This document shows, one piece after another, positions 1-11,748 of a DNA stretch of 64,000 bases (positions are counted from its first letter, which is position 1; each line of letters opens with the position of its first letter). Source of the stretch: Comamonas testosteroni (GTDB lineage Bacteria; Pseudomonadota; Gammaproteobacteria; Burkholderiales; Burkholderiaceae_C); the NCBI RefSeq assembly GCF_000761245.1, contig NZ_AWOR01000001.1:682001-746000 (forward strand), written 5' to 3'. The notes beneath the pieces were generated by a model. It was not told the DNA's origin and searched no databases. It saw only the letters and a list, made by a program, of their open reading frames with translations. The translations under genes were made by a program, and so were the position numbers.

Positions 1-1
1 C

Positions 2-883
2 GGCATCAATCGCCCCGATGTGCTGCAGCGCAAAGGTCATTACGCACCGCCTCCCGGTGCCTCCGATCTTCCGGGGCTTGAGGTGGCGGGTGTGATCGTG
101 GCGGGCGATGAAGCGGCCATGGGCAAGGCGGGCTTCAAGCTCGGCGACCGCGTCTGCGCGCTGGTGGCCGGTGGCGGCTATGCGAGCTTCTGCGCTGCGC
201 CCGTGGAGCAGTGTCTGCCGGTGCCGGCGGGCTTTAGCGACGTGCAGGCGGCTGCCTTGCCCGAGACCTTTTTCACGGTCTGGAGCAATGTGTTTGACCG
301 GGGGGCTCTGCAGCCCGGCGAAACCTTGCTGGTGCAGGGCGGCAGCAGCGGCATTGGCGTGACGGCGATTCAGCTGGCCAAGGCCTGGGGCGCGACGGTC
401 ATTGTCACGGCGGGCAGTGATGCCAAGTGCGATGACTGCCTCAAGCTCGGAGCCGATCACGCCATCAACTACAAGACACAGGATTTTGCGGCAGAAGTGC
501 AGCGCATCACGGCGGGCGAAGGCGTCAACGTCATCCTCGACATGGTCGCCGGCAGCTATGTGGCGCGCGAAGTCCAATGCCTGGCTCCTGATGGCCGTCT
601 GGTCATCATTGCGGTGCAGGGCGGCGTCAAGGCCGAGTTCGATGCCGGCCTGGTGCTGCGCAAGCGACTGACCGTGACCGGCTCCACGCTGCGCCCGCGC
701 TCCGTGGCCTTCAAGGCGGCGATCGCCGAGGCGCTCAAGCGCAATGTCTGGCCTCTTCTGGAGTCCGGCAAGGTGCGCCCAGCCATTTATCGTGAATTCG
801 ATGCTGCTGATGCGGCGCAGGCTCATGCGCTGATGGAATCCAGCCAGCACACCGGAAAAATCGTTTTGACTTGGGAAACATGA
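2..883 (+). CDS. NAD(P)H quinone oxidoreductase, PIG3/zinc-type alcohol dehydrogenase family (5' end cut off)
   Basis: The reading frame is open from the first bases of the window ([14 protein letters not shown]), so the true start lies upstream. 293 residues are visible. The N-terminal GroES-like fold is followed by a Rossmann nucleotide-binding segment with [15 protein letters not shown], which in this family binds NADPH. The family (PIG3/TP53I3-like) reduces quinones in the cytoplasm and needs no zinc; the zinc-binding cysteines of true alcohol dehydrogenases are not seen. The stop TGA overlaps the tpiA ATG in an ATGA arrangement, so the two are probably translationally coupled. The exact substrate cannot be read from sequence. 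Confidence 0.88.
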   Translation, partial: GINRPDVLQRKGHYAPPPGASDLPGLEVAGVIVAGDEAAMGKAGFKLGDRVCALVAGGGYASFCAAPVEQCLPVPAGFSDVQAAALPETFFTVWSNVFDRGALQPGETLLVQGGSSGIGVTAIQLAKAWGATVIVTAGSDAKCDDCLKLGADHAINYKTQDFAAEVQRITAGEGVNVILDMVAGSYVAREVQCLAPDGRLVIIAVQGGVKAEFDAGLVLRKRLTVTGSTLRPRSVAFKAAIAEALKRNVWPLLESGKVRPAIYREFDAADAAQAHALMESSQHTGKIVLTWET

Positions 884-1626
884 AGCAAAAACTCATTGTT
901 GGCAACTGGAAGATGAACGGCAGCTTGGCTGCCAATGCCGCTTTGCTGCAGGCCATCAAGCAGGGCTTGCCTGCTGACAACAAGGCGGGTGTGGCTGTGG
1001 CGGCTCCTGCGCCCTATCTGGCTCAAGTCCAGGCGGAACTTGCGGGTGCCGCCATTGGTGTGGGCGCGCAGGATGTGTCCCAGCACGAGCAGGGTGCATT
1101 CACGGGCGAGGTTTCGGCCGCCATGCTCAAGGAGTTCGGCGTGCGCTATGCACTGGTCGGTCACTCCGAGCGTCGTCAGTATCATGGCGAGACTGATGCC
1201 GTGGTTGCCGGCAAGGCTCAGGCCGCGCTGGCCAAGGGCATCACGCCCATCGTCTGCGTGGGCGAGACCCTGGCGGAACGTGAAGCAGGTCAGACCGAGG
1301 CTGTGGTCAAGCGTCAGCTGGCAGCCGTGATTCATCAGGTCGGCCACTGCGTGAGCGAGCTGGTCGTGGCCTATGAGCCTGTCTGGGCCATAGGCACCGG
1401 CAAGACTGCCACTCCCGAGCAGGCCCAGCAGGTGCATGCCGTGCTGCGGGCGCAGCTGGCGGCGGCCAGCGACAAGGCTGATCGCGTGCCCCTGCTTTAT
1501 GGCGGTAGCATGAATGCTGGCAATGCGGCGCAACTGCTGGCTCAGGCCGATATTGACGGCGGCCTGATCGGTGGTGCGGCTCTCAAGGCCCCGGATTTCC
1601 TCACTATTATTGCGGCAGCGCAATAA
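880..1626 (+). CDS. tpiA: triosephosphate isomerase
   Basis: 248-residue cytoplasmic enzyme interconverting glyceraldehyde-3-phosphate and dihydroxyacetone phosphate in glycolysis and gluconeogenesis. The N-terminal VGNWKMNG carries Lys11, VGHSERR carries the electrophilic His95, and [12 protein letters not shown] carries the catalytic base Glu166. The phosphate-gripping loop after Glu166 and the C-terminal [15 protein letters not shown] segments are intact. I chose ATG 880 over TTG 871 because it matches the family N-terminus ([11 protein letters not shown]) and overlaps the upstream stop codon. It is followed by secG, a usual arrangement in proteobacteria. Confidence 0.97.
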   Translation: MKQKLIVGNWKMNGSLAANAALLQAIKQGLPADNKAGVAVAAPAPYLAQVQAELAGAAIGVGAQDVSQHEQGAFTGEVSAAMLKEFGVRYALVGHSERRQYHGETDAVVAGKAQAALAKGITPIVCVGETLAEREAGQTEAVVKRQLAAVIHQVGHCVSELVVAYEPVWAIGTGKTATPEQAQQVHAVLRAQLAAASDKADRVPLLYGGSMNAGNAAQLLAQADIDGGLIGGAALKAPDFLTIIAAAQ

Positions 1627-1683
1627 TTCGTCTGCGCCGCACTCCGGTGCGGTGCGCAATGATTCAGACTTTTAGGTTTTGAT

Positions 1684-2070
1684 ATGAACGTCTTTTCCAG
1701 CGTCATTCTCGCGGTCCAGATGCTGGCCGCTCTGGGCATGATCGGCCTCATCCTCATGCAGCACGGCAAGGGTGCCGATATGGGGGCTTCTTTTGGCAGC
1801 GGTTCGTCGGGCAGCCTGTTTGGCGCCTCGGGCAGTGCCAACTTCCTGTCGCGCTCCACGGCGGCTCTGGCCACCGTGTTCTTCGTGTCGACACTGGCAC
1901 TGGCTTATCTGGGCAACGCTCGCCCAGTGAGTTCGGGTAGTGTGCTGGAAGGCGCTGCTCCGGTGTCGGCTCCTGCGCCTGCTGCCGATGTGCCGCCAGC
2001 AACTACCGGTGGTGCTGCCGTGCCTCCTGCTGCTCCTGCAGAGGGTGCAGCCCAGATCCCAACAAAATAA
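1684..2070 (+). CDS. secG: preprotein translocase subunit SecG
   Basis: 128 residues. SecG is the small accessory subunit of the SecYEG channel in the inner membrane and helps SecA-driven export. Two hydrophobic helices (about 3-22 and 58-76) flank a Gly/Ser-rich cytoplasmic loop with the family landmark MQHGKGADMGASFGSG. The C-terminal 45 residues are Ala/Pro-rich and low in complexity, as in many betaproteobacterial SecG proteins. It sits between tpiA and tRNA-Leu and ends in a clear hairpin terminator. Confidence 0.95.
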   Translation: MNVFSSVILAVQMLAALGMIGLILMQHGKGADMGASFGSGSSGSLFGASGSANFLSRSTAALATVFFVSTLALAYLGNARPVSSGSVLEGAAPVSAPAPAADVPPATTGGAAVPPAAPAEGAAQIPTK

Positions 2071-2081
2071 TTTGAGAAAAT

Positions 2082-2113
2082 CCTGAAGAACCCCGAAGAG
2101 TGGGGTTTTTCAG
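2082..2113 (+). terminator. rho-independent terminator after secG
   Basis: The arms AACCCC and GGGGTT surround a GAAGAG loop and are extended by CCTGAA/TTCAGG. A run of five T lies in the descending arm. It starts 11 bases after the secG stop and ends about 75 bases before tRNA-Leu, so it likely separates tpiA-secG from the tRNA and nuo units. Confidence 0.8.
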
Positions 2114-2189
2114 GCTAGAATCTAGGGATTGTCTGGGGATCAGAATCTTTGCAACGAAGGTTCCAGAGATTGCCGGACTTTGAGACGAA

Positions 2190-2274
2190 GCCGTCGTGGT
2201 GGAATTGGTAGACACGCTATCTTGAGGGGGTAGTGGCGAAAGCTGTGCGAGTTCGAGTCTCGCCGACGGCACCA
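2190..2274 (+). tRNA. tRNA-Leu (anticodon GAG)
   Basis: 85-nt class II tRNA. The acceptor arms GCCGTCG and CGACGGC pair fully, with discriminator A and an encoded CCA end. The D arm contains GGAATTGGTAGACAC. The anticodon stem CTATC/GGTAG holds the loop TTGAGGG with anticodon GAG at 2224-2226. A variable arm (about 2234-2246) precedes the GTTCGAGTC T loop. A tRNA-Leu between secG and nuoA is common in proteobacteria. Confidence 0.97.
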
Positions 2275-2348
2275 ACACATAACTAAAAACCTGCCCTGCT
2301 GATCAGGCAGTGATCGGTGAGGCATGTTTTCATAACAAGGCCCACTCG

Positions 2349-2708
2349 ATGAACATCGATCAGTACCTTCCCGTTCTTCTGTTCATTCTTATTGGCATGG
2401 CTGTGGGTGTTGTACCCCTGGTGCTCGGCTACGTGCTGGGTCCCAACCGCCCTGATGCTGCCAAGAACTCCCCCTACGAATGCGGTTTCGAGGCGTTTGA
2501 AGACGCTCGAATGAAATTTGATGTGCGCTACTACCTGGTTGCCATCCTGTTCATTCTGTTCGACTTGGAAATCGCATTTCTGCTGCCCTGGGCTGTCGCA
2601 CTCAAAGATGTCGGCGGCGTGGGTTTTGTTGCTGTCCTGATTTTCCTGGCCATTCTGGTCGTGGGCTTTGCCTACGAGTGGAAAAAAGGCGCCCTGGATT
2701 GGGAATAA
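2349..2708 (+). CDS. nuoA: NADH-quinone oxidoreductase subunit A
   Basis: 119-residue membrane subunit of complex I and first gene of the 14-gene nuo operon. Three hydrophobic helices are visible, with the family segments [20 protein letters not shown] and [13 protein letters not shown]. Their acidic residues and the reactive cysteine lie in the loop near the quinone site. ATG 2349 (MNIDQYLP) fits the family start; an in-frame GTG at 2310 would add an untypical 13 residues. It follows tRNA-Leu by about 75 bases, which must hold any operon-proximal promoter. Confidence 0.96.
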   Translation: MNIDQYLPVLLFILIGMAVGVVPLVLGYVLGPNRPDAAKNSPYECGFEAFEDARMKFDVRYYLVAILFILFDLEIAFLLPWAVALKDVGGVGFVAVLIFLAILVVGFAYEWKKGALDWE

Positions 2709-2730
2709 GCAGCTTTTCTGAGGAAACACG

Positions 2731-3210
2731 ATGATCGAAGGCGTGATGAAGGAAGGCTTCGTCACCACCAGTTATGACACGGTGGTGAACTGGGCCAAGA
2801 CAGGGTCGATCTGGCCCATGACGTTTGGCCTGGCCTGCTGTGCGGTGGAGATGATGCACGCAGCCGCTGCCCGCTATGACATCGGTCGCTTCGGCTCCGA
2901 AGTGTTCCGTGCCAGCCCCCGCCACTCTGACCTGATGATTGTTGCCGGTACGCTGTGCAACAAGATGGCTCCCGCGATGCGCAAGGTCTACGACCAGATG
3001 TCCGAGCCGCGCTGGGTCATCTCCATGGGCTCCTGTGCCAATGGTGGTGGTTACTATCACTACAGCTACTCGGTGGTGCGCGGTTGCGATCGCATTGTTC
3101 CCGTCGACGTCTATGTGCCTGGTTGCCCTCCGACAGCGGAAGCGCTGATCTACGGCATCATCCAGCTGCAGCAGAAGATTCGTCGTACCCACACCATCGC
3201 TCGCGTTTAA
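2731..3210 (+). CDS. nuoB: NADH-quinone oxidoreductase subunit B
   Basis: 159 residues, peripheral arm of complex I. It binds cluster N2, the [4Fe-4S] centre that passes electrons to quinone. The ligands are visible as the tandem Cys36-Cys37 (LACCAVEM), Cys102 ([12 protein letters not shown]) and Cys132 ([11 protein letters not shown]). An AGGAAACACG ribosome-binding region precedes the ATG. It lies 22 bases after nuoA. Confidence 0.97.
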   Translation: MIEGVMKEGFVTTSYDTVVNWAKTGSIWPMTFGLACCAVEMMHAAAARYDIGRFGSEVFRASPRHSDLMIVAGTLCNKMAPAMRKVYDQMSEPRWVISMGSCANGGGYYHYSYSVVRGCDRIVPVDVYVPGCPPTAEALIYGIIQLQQKIRRTHTIARV

Positions 3211-3219
3211 AGGGCTGAG

Positions 3220-3831
3220 ATGACTGCAATTGCGATTCACCCCGAAAAGCTTCGGGATGTGGTTACTGCTGCCTTGGGTGACAAGGTGCGCTCCGTCACT
3301 CTGGCCTATGGCGAAGTGACGGTGGAGGTATCCGCTGACAAGTATCTGGACGTGATGCAGATTCTGCGCAATGCTCCGGACTGCCAGTTCGAGATGCTGT
3401 TGGATCTGTGCGGCGTGGACTACTCCACTTATGCGGAAGTCGGCAAGGACGGTCCGCGTTTTGCCGTTGTATCCCACCTGATGTCTTTGACGTTGAACCA
3501 ACGTCTGCGTGTGCGTGTGTACTGCGCAGATGACGACTTCCCCGTGGTGGCCTCAATCAACCCCATCTGGAACTCGGCCAACTGGTTCGAGCGCGAAGCC
3601 TTCGATCTGTTCGGCATCGTGTTCGAAGGTCACGAAGACCTGCGTCGCATCCTGACCGACTATGGCTTCATCGGCCATCCGTTCCGCAAGGATTTCCCTG
3701 TGTCCGGCCACGTGGAAATGCGCTACGACGCCGAACAGAAACGTGTGGTGTACCAGCCCGTCACGATCGAGCCGCGCGAAATCACGCCTCGCATCATTCG
3801 TGAAGAAAACTACGGCGGAGGCCTGCACTAA
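3220..3831 (+). CDS. nuoC: NADH-quinone oxidoreductase subunit C
   Basis: 203 residues, the 30-kDa-type subunit of the hydrophilic arm that pairs with NuoD. The family signature is present near residues 127-165: [17 protein letters not shown] followed by [15 protein letters not shown]. NuoC and NuoD are separate genes here, unlike the fused NuoCD of E. coli. It starts 10 bases after nuoB. Confidence 0.96.
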   Translation: MTAIAIHPEKLRDVVTAALGDKVRSVTLAYGEVTVEVSADKYLDVMQILRNAPDCQFEMLLDLCGVDYSTYAEVGKDGPRFAVVSHLMSLTLNQRLRVRVYCADDDFPVVASINPIWNSANWFEREAFDLFGIVFEGHEDLRRILTDYGFIGHPFRKDFPVSGHVEMRYDAEQKRVVYQPVTIEPREITPRIIREENYGGGLH

Positions 3832-3849
3832 AGGCGCACGTCGCCTTTT
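3830..3849 (+). other. terminator-like hairpin between nuoC and nuoD
   Basis: AAAGGCG (3830-3836) and CGCCTTT (3842-3848) pair around a CACGT loop and are followed by only one more T. The hairpin overlaps the nuoC stop and ends 11 bases before nuoD. The lack of a U tract argues against strong termination. It could shape the local mRNA ends or block 3' exonucleases within the operon. Confidence 0.45.
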
Positions 3850-3860
3850 GACGGAAGACC

Positions 3861-5110
<1,250 letters not shown>

Positions 5111-5114
<4 letters not shown>

Positions 5115-5602
5115 TTACCGAAGCGACCAGAGAACGCTTTGCGCGTGAGGTGGCAAAGTATCCGGCTGACCAGAAACAGTCTGCCGTCATGGCTTGCCTG
5201 TCTATCGTGCAGCAGGAGCAGGGCTGGGTCAGCCAGGAAAGCGAGGCAGTGATTGCCGAAGTTCTGGGCATGGCCGAGATTGCGGTGCACGAAGTCACCA
5301 CTTTCTACAACATGTACAACCAACAACCCGTTGGCAAGTACAAGCTCAATGTCTGCACCAATCTGCCATGCCAGCTGCGTGACGGCTACAAGGCCTTGCA
5401 CCACCTGGAGCACAAGCTGGGCATCAAGATGGGTGAGACCACCAAGGATGGCCTGTTCACACTGCAGCAGTCCGAGTGCCTGGGCGCCTGCGCCGATTCG
5501 CCCGTGATGCTGGTCAACGACCGTTGCATGTGCAGCTTCATGAGCAATGAAAAGCTCGACGAGCTGGTCGACGGCCTGCGCGCAGCGGAGGGCAAGGCAT
5601 GA
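5111..5602 (+). CDS. nuoE: NADH-quinone oxidoreductase subunit E
   Basis: 163 residues, thioredoxin-like subunit of the NADH dehydrogenase module carrying [2Fe-2S] cluster N1a. Its four ligands are visible: Cys82 and Cys87 (VCTNLPCQL), Cys123 and Cys127 (SECLGACAD). Start and stop both overlap neighbours by ATGA, which implies tight translational coupling with nuoD and nuoF. Confidence 0.97.
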
Positions 5603-6963
5603 GCACGATTCTGAACAATCCTGCCGCCAATGCCGTGCTGGCCAAGTTCGCATCGACCGGCACCGAAACCTGCTTCCACGACCGCCACATCAACCCCCAG
5701 ATCTATGCAGATCTGAACGGCAGCAACTGGTCCATCAAGGACTACGAAGCACGCGGCGGCTATCAGGCCCTGCGCAAGCTGCTGGGCAAGGACGGCGGCG
5801 AGGGCCTGACGCAAGATCAGGTCATCGCGACGCTCAAGGAATCCGGCCTGCGCGGCCGCGGTGGTGCGGGCTTTCCCACGGGTCTGAAGTGGAGCTTCAT
5901 GCCCCGCCAGTTTCCCGGTCAGAAGCATCTGGTCTGCAACTCCGATGAGGGCGAACCCGGTACCTGCAAGGACCGCGACATTCTGATGTTCAACCCGCAC
6001 ATCGTGATCGAAGGCATGATCATTGCCGCTTTCGCGATGGGCATCAGCATTGGCTACAACTACATCCACGGCGAAATCTTCGAAGTCTATGAGCGCTTCG
6101 AGGCAGCCCTGGAAGAAGCCCGCGCGGCCGGTTATCTGGGTGACAGCATCCTGGGCAGCAGCTTCAGCTTCCAGTTGCATGCCCACCATGGCTTTGGCGC
6201 CTATATCTGCGGCGAAGAAACCGCGCTGCTGGAATCGCTGGAAGGCAAGAAGGGCCAGCCCCGCTTCAAGCCGCCATTCCCCGCCAGCTTCGGCCTGTAC
6301 GGCAAGCCCACGACCATCAACAACACCGAGACTTTTGCGGCCGTTCCCTGGATCATCCGCAACGGTGGCCAGGCCTATCTGGAATGCGGCAAGCCCAACA
6401 ACGGCGGCACCAAGATCTTCTCGGTCAGCGGCGACGTGAACCTGCCCGGCAACTACGAAGTCCCCATGGGCACGCCTTTCAGCAAGCTGCTGGAGCTGGC
6501 GGGCGGTGTGCGTACCGGTCGCAAGCTCAAGGCAGTGATCCCCGGCGGCTCTTCGTCGCCCGTGCTGCCTGCCGACATCATCATGGACTGCACGATGGAC
6601 TATGACTCCATCTCCAAGGCCGGCTCCATGCTGGGTTCGGGCGCCGTGATCGTGATGGATGATTCGCGCGACATGGTCGAGTGCCTGCTGCGTCTGTCGT
6701 ACTTCTATTCGCACGAGTCCTGCGGCCAGTGCACGCCCTGCCGTGAAGGCACGGGCTGGCTGTGGCGCGTGGTGAACCGTATTCAGCACGGCGAAGGCCG
6801 TCCGGAAGATATCGAGCTGTTGGACTCGGTATCCGTGAACATCATGGGCCGCACGATCTGTGCGCTCGGCGACGCGGCAGCCATGCCGGTTCGCGCCATG
6901 ATCAAGCACTTCCGCCACGAGTTCGAAGCGAAGATCCAGAACGCTTCCAAACAGGCTGCATGA
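5599..6963 (+). CDS. nuoF: NADH-quinone oxidoreductase subunit F
   Basis: 454 residues. NuoF binds NADH and FMN and starts electron flow. The glycine-rich loop [14 protein letters not shown] and [16 protein letters not shown] mark the flavin/NADH pocket. [12 protein letters not shown] together with the later Cys in [12 protein letters not shown] bind [4Fe-4S] cluster N3. The first 55 residues before the conserved core are slightly longer than in E. coli NuoF. Confidence 0.97.
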   Translation: MSTILNNPAANAVLAKFASTGTETCFHDRHINPQIYADLNGSNWSIKDYEARGGYQALRKLLGKDGGEGLTQDQVIATLKESGLRGRGGAGFPTGLKWSFMPRQFPGQKHLVCNSDEGEPGTCKDRDILMFNPHIVIEGMIIAAFAMGISIGYNYIHGEIFEVYERFEAALEEARAAGYLGDSILGSSFSFQLHAHHGFGAYICGEETALLESLEGKKGQPRFKPPFPASFGLYGKPTTINNTETFAAVPWIIRNGGQAYLECGKPNNGGTKIFSVSGDVNLPGNYEVPMGTPFSKLLELAGGVRTGRKLKAVIPGGSSSPVLPADIIMDCTMDYDSISKAGSMLGSGAVIVMDDSRDMVECLLRLSYFYSHESCGQCTPCREGTGWLWRVVNRIQHGEGRPEDIELLDSVSVNIMGRTICALGDAAAMPVRAMIKHFRHEFEAKIQNASKQAA

Positions 6964-6986
6964 GCGCCTGATCGCGAGACAAGCAT

Positions 6987-9104
6987 ATGGTTGAAATTGA
7001 ACTGGACGGAAAAAAGGTCGAGGTGACGGAAGGCAGCATGGTCATGCATGCAGCCGAGAAGGCCGGCACCTATATTCCTCACTTCTGCTACCACAAGAAG
7101 CTATCCATTGCGGCCAACTGCCGCATGTGCCTTGTGGATGTGGAAAAGGCTCCCAAGCCCATGCCCGCCTGCGCCACGCCAGTGACGCAGGGCATGATCG
7201 TGCGCACCAAGAGCGAGAAGGCCATCAAGGCACAACAGTCGGTGATGGAGTTCCTGCTCATCAATCACCCACTGGACTGCCCCATCTGCGACCAGGGCGG
7301 CGAATGCCAGCTCCAGGATCTGGCAGTGGGTTATGGCAGCAGCTCTTCGCGCTACGAAGAAGAAAAGCGCGTGGTGTTCCACAAGAACGTGGGGCCGCTG
7401 ATTTCCATGGAGGAAATGAGCCGCTGCATTCACTGCACACGTTGCGTGCGCTTTGGCCAGGAAGTGGCCGGCGTCATGGAACTGGGCATGATTCACCGCG
7501 GCGAGCACTCCGAGATCACCACCGTGGTGGGCGACAGCGTGGACTCCGAGCTGTCGGGCAATATGATCGACATCTGCCCCGTGGGCGCGTTGACCAGCAA
7601 GCCCTTCCGCTACAGCGCCCGTACCTGGGAGCTGTCGCGCCGCAAGTCGGTGGCTCCTCACGACTCCACAGGCTCCAACCTGATCGTTCAGGTCAAGAAC
7701 CACAAGGTCATGCGCGTTGTGCCCTTCGAGAACGAAGAAGTCAACGAATGCTGGATTGCCGACCGCGACCGCTTCTCCTACGAAGCGCTGAACAGCGACG
7801 AACGCCTCACCAAGCCCATGCTCAAGCAGGGCGGCGAGTGGAAGGAAGTCGACTGGCAGACCGCTCTGGAATATGTGGCCAACGGCCTGCAGCAGATCAA
7901 GAGCAACCATGGTGCCAGCACCATCGGCGCTCTGGTCAGCCCTCACAGCACAGTGGAAGAGCTGTTCCTGGCTGGCAAGCTGGTGCGCGGCATCGGTAGC
8001 GAGAACATCGACTACCGTCTGCGCAATGCCGAGTTCACTGCCACGCAAGGCGTTCAGTGGCTGGGTCTGCCCATCGCTGCATTGAGCAATCTGCAGTCGG
8101 CTCTGATCGTGGGCTCCAACCTGCGCAAGGACCATCCGCTGTTCGCACAGCGCATTCGCCAGGCTGCCAAGAAGGGCTGCAAGGTCTTCGCCATCAACGA
8201 TCGCGTCTATGACTGGGCCTTGCCTGTCAACGCATCGGTGGTCGCTGCCGGCGACTGGGCTCAGGCCCTGGCCGATGTGGCCGCCGCTGTGGCCGAGGCC
8301 AAGGGCGTGACGGCTCCGGTGGCCGGTCAGGTCCATGACGAAGCCAAGGCGATTGCCGCTGCCCTGCTGGCTGGCGAGCAAAAGGCGGTTCTGCTGGGCA
8401 ATGCCGCAGCGCACCATGCCCAGGCTTCCGCACTGCTGGCTCTGGCCAACTGGGTTGCCGAGCAGACCGGCGCCGCCGTGGGCTATCTGACCGAAGCCGC
8501 CAACACCGTGGGCGCGCAATGGGTCAAGGCCATGCCTGCTGGCAACGGTCTGAATGCGGCTCAAATGATTGACGGTGGCCTCAAGGCTGCCATCTTGCTG
8601 AACAACGAGCCAGAGTTCGACAGCGCTGCCGGCAAGGCCGCCATCGCCGGTCTGAACAAGGCCGAGATGGTGGTGACACTGAGCCCCTTCAAGGCCAACC
8701 TCGAATTCAGCGATGTGCTGCTGCCCATTGCTCCGTTCACGGAAACCTCGGGCAGCTTTGTCAATGCCGAAGGCCGTCTGCAGAGCTTCCACGCCGTGGT
8801 CAAGCCTCTGGCCGACACGCGTCCTGCATGGAAGGTGCTGCGCGTGCTGGCCAATCTGATGGGTGTGCCGGGCGTGGACTATGAGACGTCGCAAGACGTG
8901 CTCGCTGCGGCCACTGGCGGCGCTGCCCAAGTGCCTGCCAATGTGCTGAGCAATGCGGCCCAGGCCGTGAGCGCAGTGCCCGCCGGCAATGTGACTGCGC
9001 CTGCAGTCGCCAGCATTTACCAGCTCGACAGCATCGTGCGCCGCGCTACGTCGCTGCAATTGACGGCTGACGCTCGTCAGGTTCGTGAGGGAGGCGCCGC
9101 ATGA
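6987..9104 (+). CDS. nuoG: NADH-quinone oxidoreductase subunit G
   Basis: 705 residues, the largest peripheral-arm subunit. The N-terminal ferredoxin domain has PHFCYHK..CRMC for [2Fe-2S] N1b. Next come the His-ligated segment [18 protein letters not shown] and two ferredoxin-type cysteine groups ([12 protein letters not shown] and DICPVGAL) for N5 and N4. A molybdopterin-oxidoreductase-like domain follows (about 225-600) without cofactor function, ending in an Ala/Val-rich tail. The start follows nuoF by 23 bases; the stop overlaps nuoH. Confidence 0.96.
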   Translation: MVEIELDGKKVEVTEGSMVMHAAEKAGTYIPHFCYHKKLSIAANCRMCLVDVEKAPKPMPACATPVTQGMIVRTKSEKAIKAQQSVMEFLLINHPLDCPICDQGGECQLQDLAVGYGSSSSRYEEEKRVVFHKNVGPLISMEEMSRCIHCTRCVRFGQEVAGVMELGMIHRGEHSEITTVVGDSVDSELSGNMIDICPVGALTSKPFRYSARTWELSRRKSVAPHDSTGSNLIVQVKNHKVMRVVPFENEEVNECWIADRDRFSYEALNSDERLTKPMLKQGGEWKEVDWQTALEYVANGLQQIKSNHGASTIGALVSPHSTVEELFLAGKLVRGIGSENIDYRLRNAEFTATQGVQWLGLPIAALSNLQSALIVGSNLRKDHPLFAQRIRQAAKKGCKVFAINDRVYDWALPVNASVVAAGDWAQALADVAAAVAEAKGVTAPVAGQVHDEAKAIAAALLAGEQKAVLLGNAAAHHAQASALLALANWVAEQTGAAVGYLTEAANTVGAQWVKAMPAGNGLNAAQMIDGGLKAAILLNNEPEFDSAAGKAAIAGLNKAEMVVTLSPFKANLEFSDVLLPIAPFTETSGSFVNAEGRLQSFHAVVKPLADTRPAWKVLRVLANLMGVPGVDYETSQDVLAAATGGAAQVPANVLSNAAQAVSAVPAGNVTAPAVASIYQLDSIVRRATSLQLTADARQVREGGAA

Positions 9105-10177
9105 TCGACGCATTGAAAGCCTGGGGCGCGGGCCTGTCCGCCGCTCCTTTCTGGACCGATGTGGCCTGGCCCGTCATCTGGATTCTGCTCGGCATCGTGG
9201 CCATCGTGGCTCCCCTGATGGGTGCCGTGGCCTACCTCACATTGTGGGAACGCAAGCTGCTGGGTTTCATGCAAATCCGTCTGGGCCCCAACCGCGTGGG
9301 TCCGTCGGGTCTGCTGCAGCCTCTGGCTGACGGCCTGAAACTGCTGACCAAGGAGCTGATTCAGCCCACGGCAGCTGCCAAGGGCCTGTTCTATGTGGGC
9401 CCCGTCATGGCCATCATGCCCGCCCTGGCGGCCTGGGTGGTGATTCCCTTTGCTCCCGATGTAGCCCTGGCCAACGTGAACGCGGGCCTGCTGCTGCTGA
9501 TGGCCATCACTTCCATCGAAGTCTATGGCGTGATCATTGCGGGCTGGGCTTCCAACTCCAAGTACGCCTTCCTGGGCGCGCTGCGCGCCTCCGCTCAGAT
9601 GGTGAGCTACGAAATCGCGCTGGGCTTCTGCTTCCTGGTGGTCATCATGGTCACGGGCAGCATGAACCTCTCGGCCATCGTGATGAGCCAGGGTCAAGGC
9701 CAGTTCGCATCCATGGGCATGAGCATCCTGTCCTGGAACTGGCTGCCGCTGCTGCCTATCTTCATCGTCTACCTGATCTCGGTCGTTGCCGAAACCAACC
9801 GTCACCCGTTTGACGTGGTCGAAGGTGAAGCCGAAATCGTGGCCGGTCACATGGTCGAGTACTCGGGCATGGGCTTTGCGGTCTTCTTCCTGGCCGAATA
9901 CGCGAGCATGTGGCTGGTCTCCATCCTGGCCGTGATCATGTTCCTGGGCGGCTGGTTGCCTCCGTTCGACTTCCTGGGTTTCATCCCCGGTTGGATCTGG
10001 CTGGCGATCAAGACCTTCTTGGTGGTGTCGTGCTTCATCTGGATTCGCGCTACCTTCCCGCGCTTCCGTTATGACCAGATCATGCGTCTGGGTTGGAAGA
10101 TCTTCATTCCCGTCACCCTGGTGTGGCTGGTGGTTGTGGGTGCTTGGCTGTACTCGCCCTGGAACATCTGGAAATAA
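9101..10177 (+). CDS. nuoH: NADH-quinone oxidoreductase subunit H
   Basis: 358-residue polytopic membrane subunit that joins the quinone pocket to the proton-pumping arm. About eight helices are visible. Landmarks are [20 protein letters not shown] after the first helix, the charged [20 protein letters not shown] loop facing the quinone tunnel, and [17 protein letters not shown] near the end. ATGA overlap with nuoG. Confidence 0.97.
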   Translation: MIDALKAWGAGLSAAPFWTDVAWPVIWILLGIVAIVAPLMGAVAYLTLWERKLLGFMQIRLGPNRVGPSGLLQPLADGLKLLTKELIQPTAAAKGLFYVGPVMAIMPALAAWVVIPFAPDVALANVNAGLLLLMAITSIEVYGVIIAGWASNSKYAFLGALRASAQMVSYEIALGFCFLVVIMVTGSMNLSAIVMSQGQGQFASMGMSILSWNWLPLLPIFIVYLISVVAETNRHPFDVVEGEAEIVAGHMVEYSGMGFAVFFLAEYASMWLVSILAVIMFLGGWLPPFDFLGFIPGWIWLAIKTFLVVSCFIWIRATFPRFRYDQIMRLGWKIFIPVTLVWLVVVGAWLYSPWNIWK

Positions 10178-10188
10178 GCGGAGTACGT

Positions 10189-10698
10189 ATGTCTGCAGTA
10201 GCTGCAACACCTTTCTCCTTCAAGGATTTCCTCAAGAGCTTCATGCTCTGGGAACTGGCCAAGGGCATGGCCCTGACTGGTCGCTACACCTTCCGTCGCA
10301 AGATCACGGTGCAGTTCCCTGAGGAAAAAACACCTCAGTCGCCACGCTTCCGTGGTCTGCACGCCCTGCGCCGTTACGAAAACGGCGAAGAGCGCTGCAT
10401 TGCCTGCAAGCTTTGCGAAGCCGTGTGCCCTGCCATGGCCATCACCATCGAGTCCGATGTGCGTGACGACGGCTCGCGCCGTACCACGCGCTATGACATC
10501 GATCTGACCAAGTGCATCTTCTGCGGCTTCTGCGAAGAAAGCTGCCCGGTGGACTCCATCGTGGAGACGCACATCTTCGAATACCACGGCGAAAAGCGCG
10601 GTGATCTCTACTTCACCAAGGACATGCTCCTGGCAGTGGGTGACCGTTATGAAGCCGAGATCGCTGCCAACAAGGCAGCAGATGCCAAGTACCGCTGA
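10189..10698 (+). CDS. nuoI: NADH-quinone oxidoreductase subunit I
   Basis: 169 residues, ferredoxin-like subunit with [4Fe-4S] clusters N6a and N6b. The two cysteine motifs are at residues 70-80 ([11 protein letters not shown]) and 109-119 ([11 protein letters not shown]). The N-terminal amphipathic helix [19 protein letters not shown] lies along the membrane. I chose ATG 10189, preceded by GCGGAGTACGT, because in-frame codons further upstream belong to the nuoH region and read unlike the family. Confidence 0.96.
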   Translation: MSAVAATPFSFKDFLKSFMLWELAKGMALTGRYTFRRKITVQFPEEKTPQSPRFRGLHALRRYENGEERCIACKLCEAVCPAMAITIESDVRDDGSRRTTRYDIDLTKCIFCGFCEESCPVDSIVETHIFEYHGEKRGDLYFTKDMLLAVGDRYEAEIAANKAADAKYR

Positions 10699-10732
10699 AG
10701 CGGCTCCTTGATCACTTGAAAAGATTCGATCC

Positions 10733-11413
10733 ATGGACGCCAAAACTGGTTTTTTCTATCTGTTCTCGGTCGTGCTGCTGTTTGCAGCCTTCCGGGTTGT
10801 CACGGCTCGCAACCCTGTGCACGCCGTGCTCAATCTGATTCTGGCCTTCTCGCAAGCGGCTGCCATCTGGCTGCTGCTCAAGGCTGAATTCCTCGGCATC
10901 GCTCTGGTGCTGGTCTATCTGGGCGCTGTGATGGTGCTGTTCCTGTTCGTGGTGATGATGCTCGATATCCGTATCGACTCCATGCGCCGCGGCTTCTGGA
11001 AGCATTTCCCCTTCGCCGCCCTGATCGGTGTGCTGATCGCCTTTGAAATGGGCATGGTGCTCATGGGCGGTTTCGGCGACGTCGAAGACGCCAAGGCTGT
11101 TGGTGCGACCATGGTCAATGCAGCCGGCCAGACTGTTCCTTACTCGAACACACAGGCTCTGGGCAAGCTGCTGTACACGGAATACCTGTATCCCGTGGAA
11201 ATTGCGGCCGTGATCCTGCTGGTGGCCATGATTGCCGCAATTGCCCTGACGCTGCGCAAGCGCAAGGACAGCAAGGCCATGAACCCTGCAGATCAAATTC
11301 GTGTACGCGCCTCTGACCGCATCAAGCTGGTCAAGGTCGACAGCACCAAGCCTGCACAAAAACCTGACGCTGAAGCCGTGGCTGCAGCGCCTGCTGTGGA
11401 GACAAAAGCATGA
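10733..11413 (+). CDS. nuoJ: NADH-quinone oxidoreductase subunit J
   Basis: 226 residues, membrane-arm subunit with five hydrophobic helices. The helix containing [17 protein letters not shown] includes the pi-bulge region thought to couple quinone chemistry to pumping. The C-terminal 45 residues are charged and Ala-rich and probably cytoplasmic. Its stop overlaps the nuoK start by four bases. Confidence 0.96.
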   Translation: MDAKTGFFYLFSVVLLFAAFRVVTARNPVHAVLNLILAFSQAAAIWLLLKAEFLGIALVLVYLGAVMVLFLFVVMMLDIRIDSMRRGFWKHFPFAALIGVLIAFEMGMVLMGGFGDVEDAKAVGATMVNAAGQTVPYSNTQALGKLLYTEYLYPVEIAAVILLVAMIAAIALTLRKRKDSKAMNPADQIRVRASDRIKLVKVDSTKPAQKPDAEAVAAAPAVETKA

Positions 11414-11718
11414 CGCTGACTTTGGGCCACTTCCTGACGCTGGGTGCCATGCTGTTTGCACTCTCCGTGGTTGGCATCTTTCTGAACCGCAAGAACCTGA
11501 TTGTCTTGCTCATGGCCATCGAGCTGATGCTGCTGGCCGTGAACATGAACTTTGTCGCGTTTTCCAGCTATCTGGGCGACATGCACGGCCAGGTGTTCGT
11601 GTTTTTCATCCTGACAGTGGCTGCTGCTGAATCGGCCATCGGTCTGGCGATCTTGGTGCTGCTGTTCCGTAACAAGACAAGCATCGATGCGGAAGATCTC
11701 AACGCCCTCAAGGGTTGA
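11410..11718 (+). CDS. nuoK: NADH-quinone oxidoreductase subunit K
   Basis: 102 residues, three transmembrane helices, MrpC-like. Two conserved buried glutamates of the proton path are seen in [15 protein letters not shown] and [18 protein letters not shown]. Length and sequence are typical of the family, and it is coupled to nuoJ by overlap. Confidence 0.97.
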   Translation: MTLTLGHFLTLGAMLFALSVVGIFLNRKNLIVLLMAIELMLLAVNMNFVAFSSYLGDMHGQVFVFFILTVAAAESAIGLAILVLLFRNKTSIDAEDLNALKG

Positions 11719-11748
11719 GTCCGCCGTAACTTGCAAGGTTCTCAAGAA

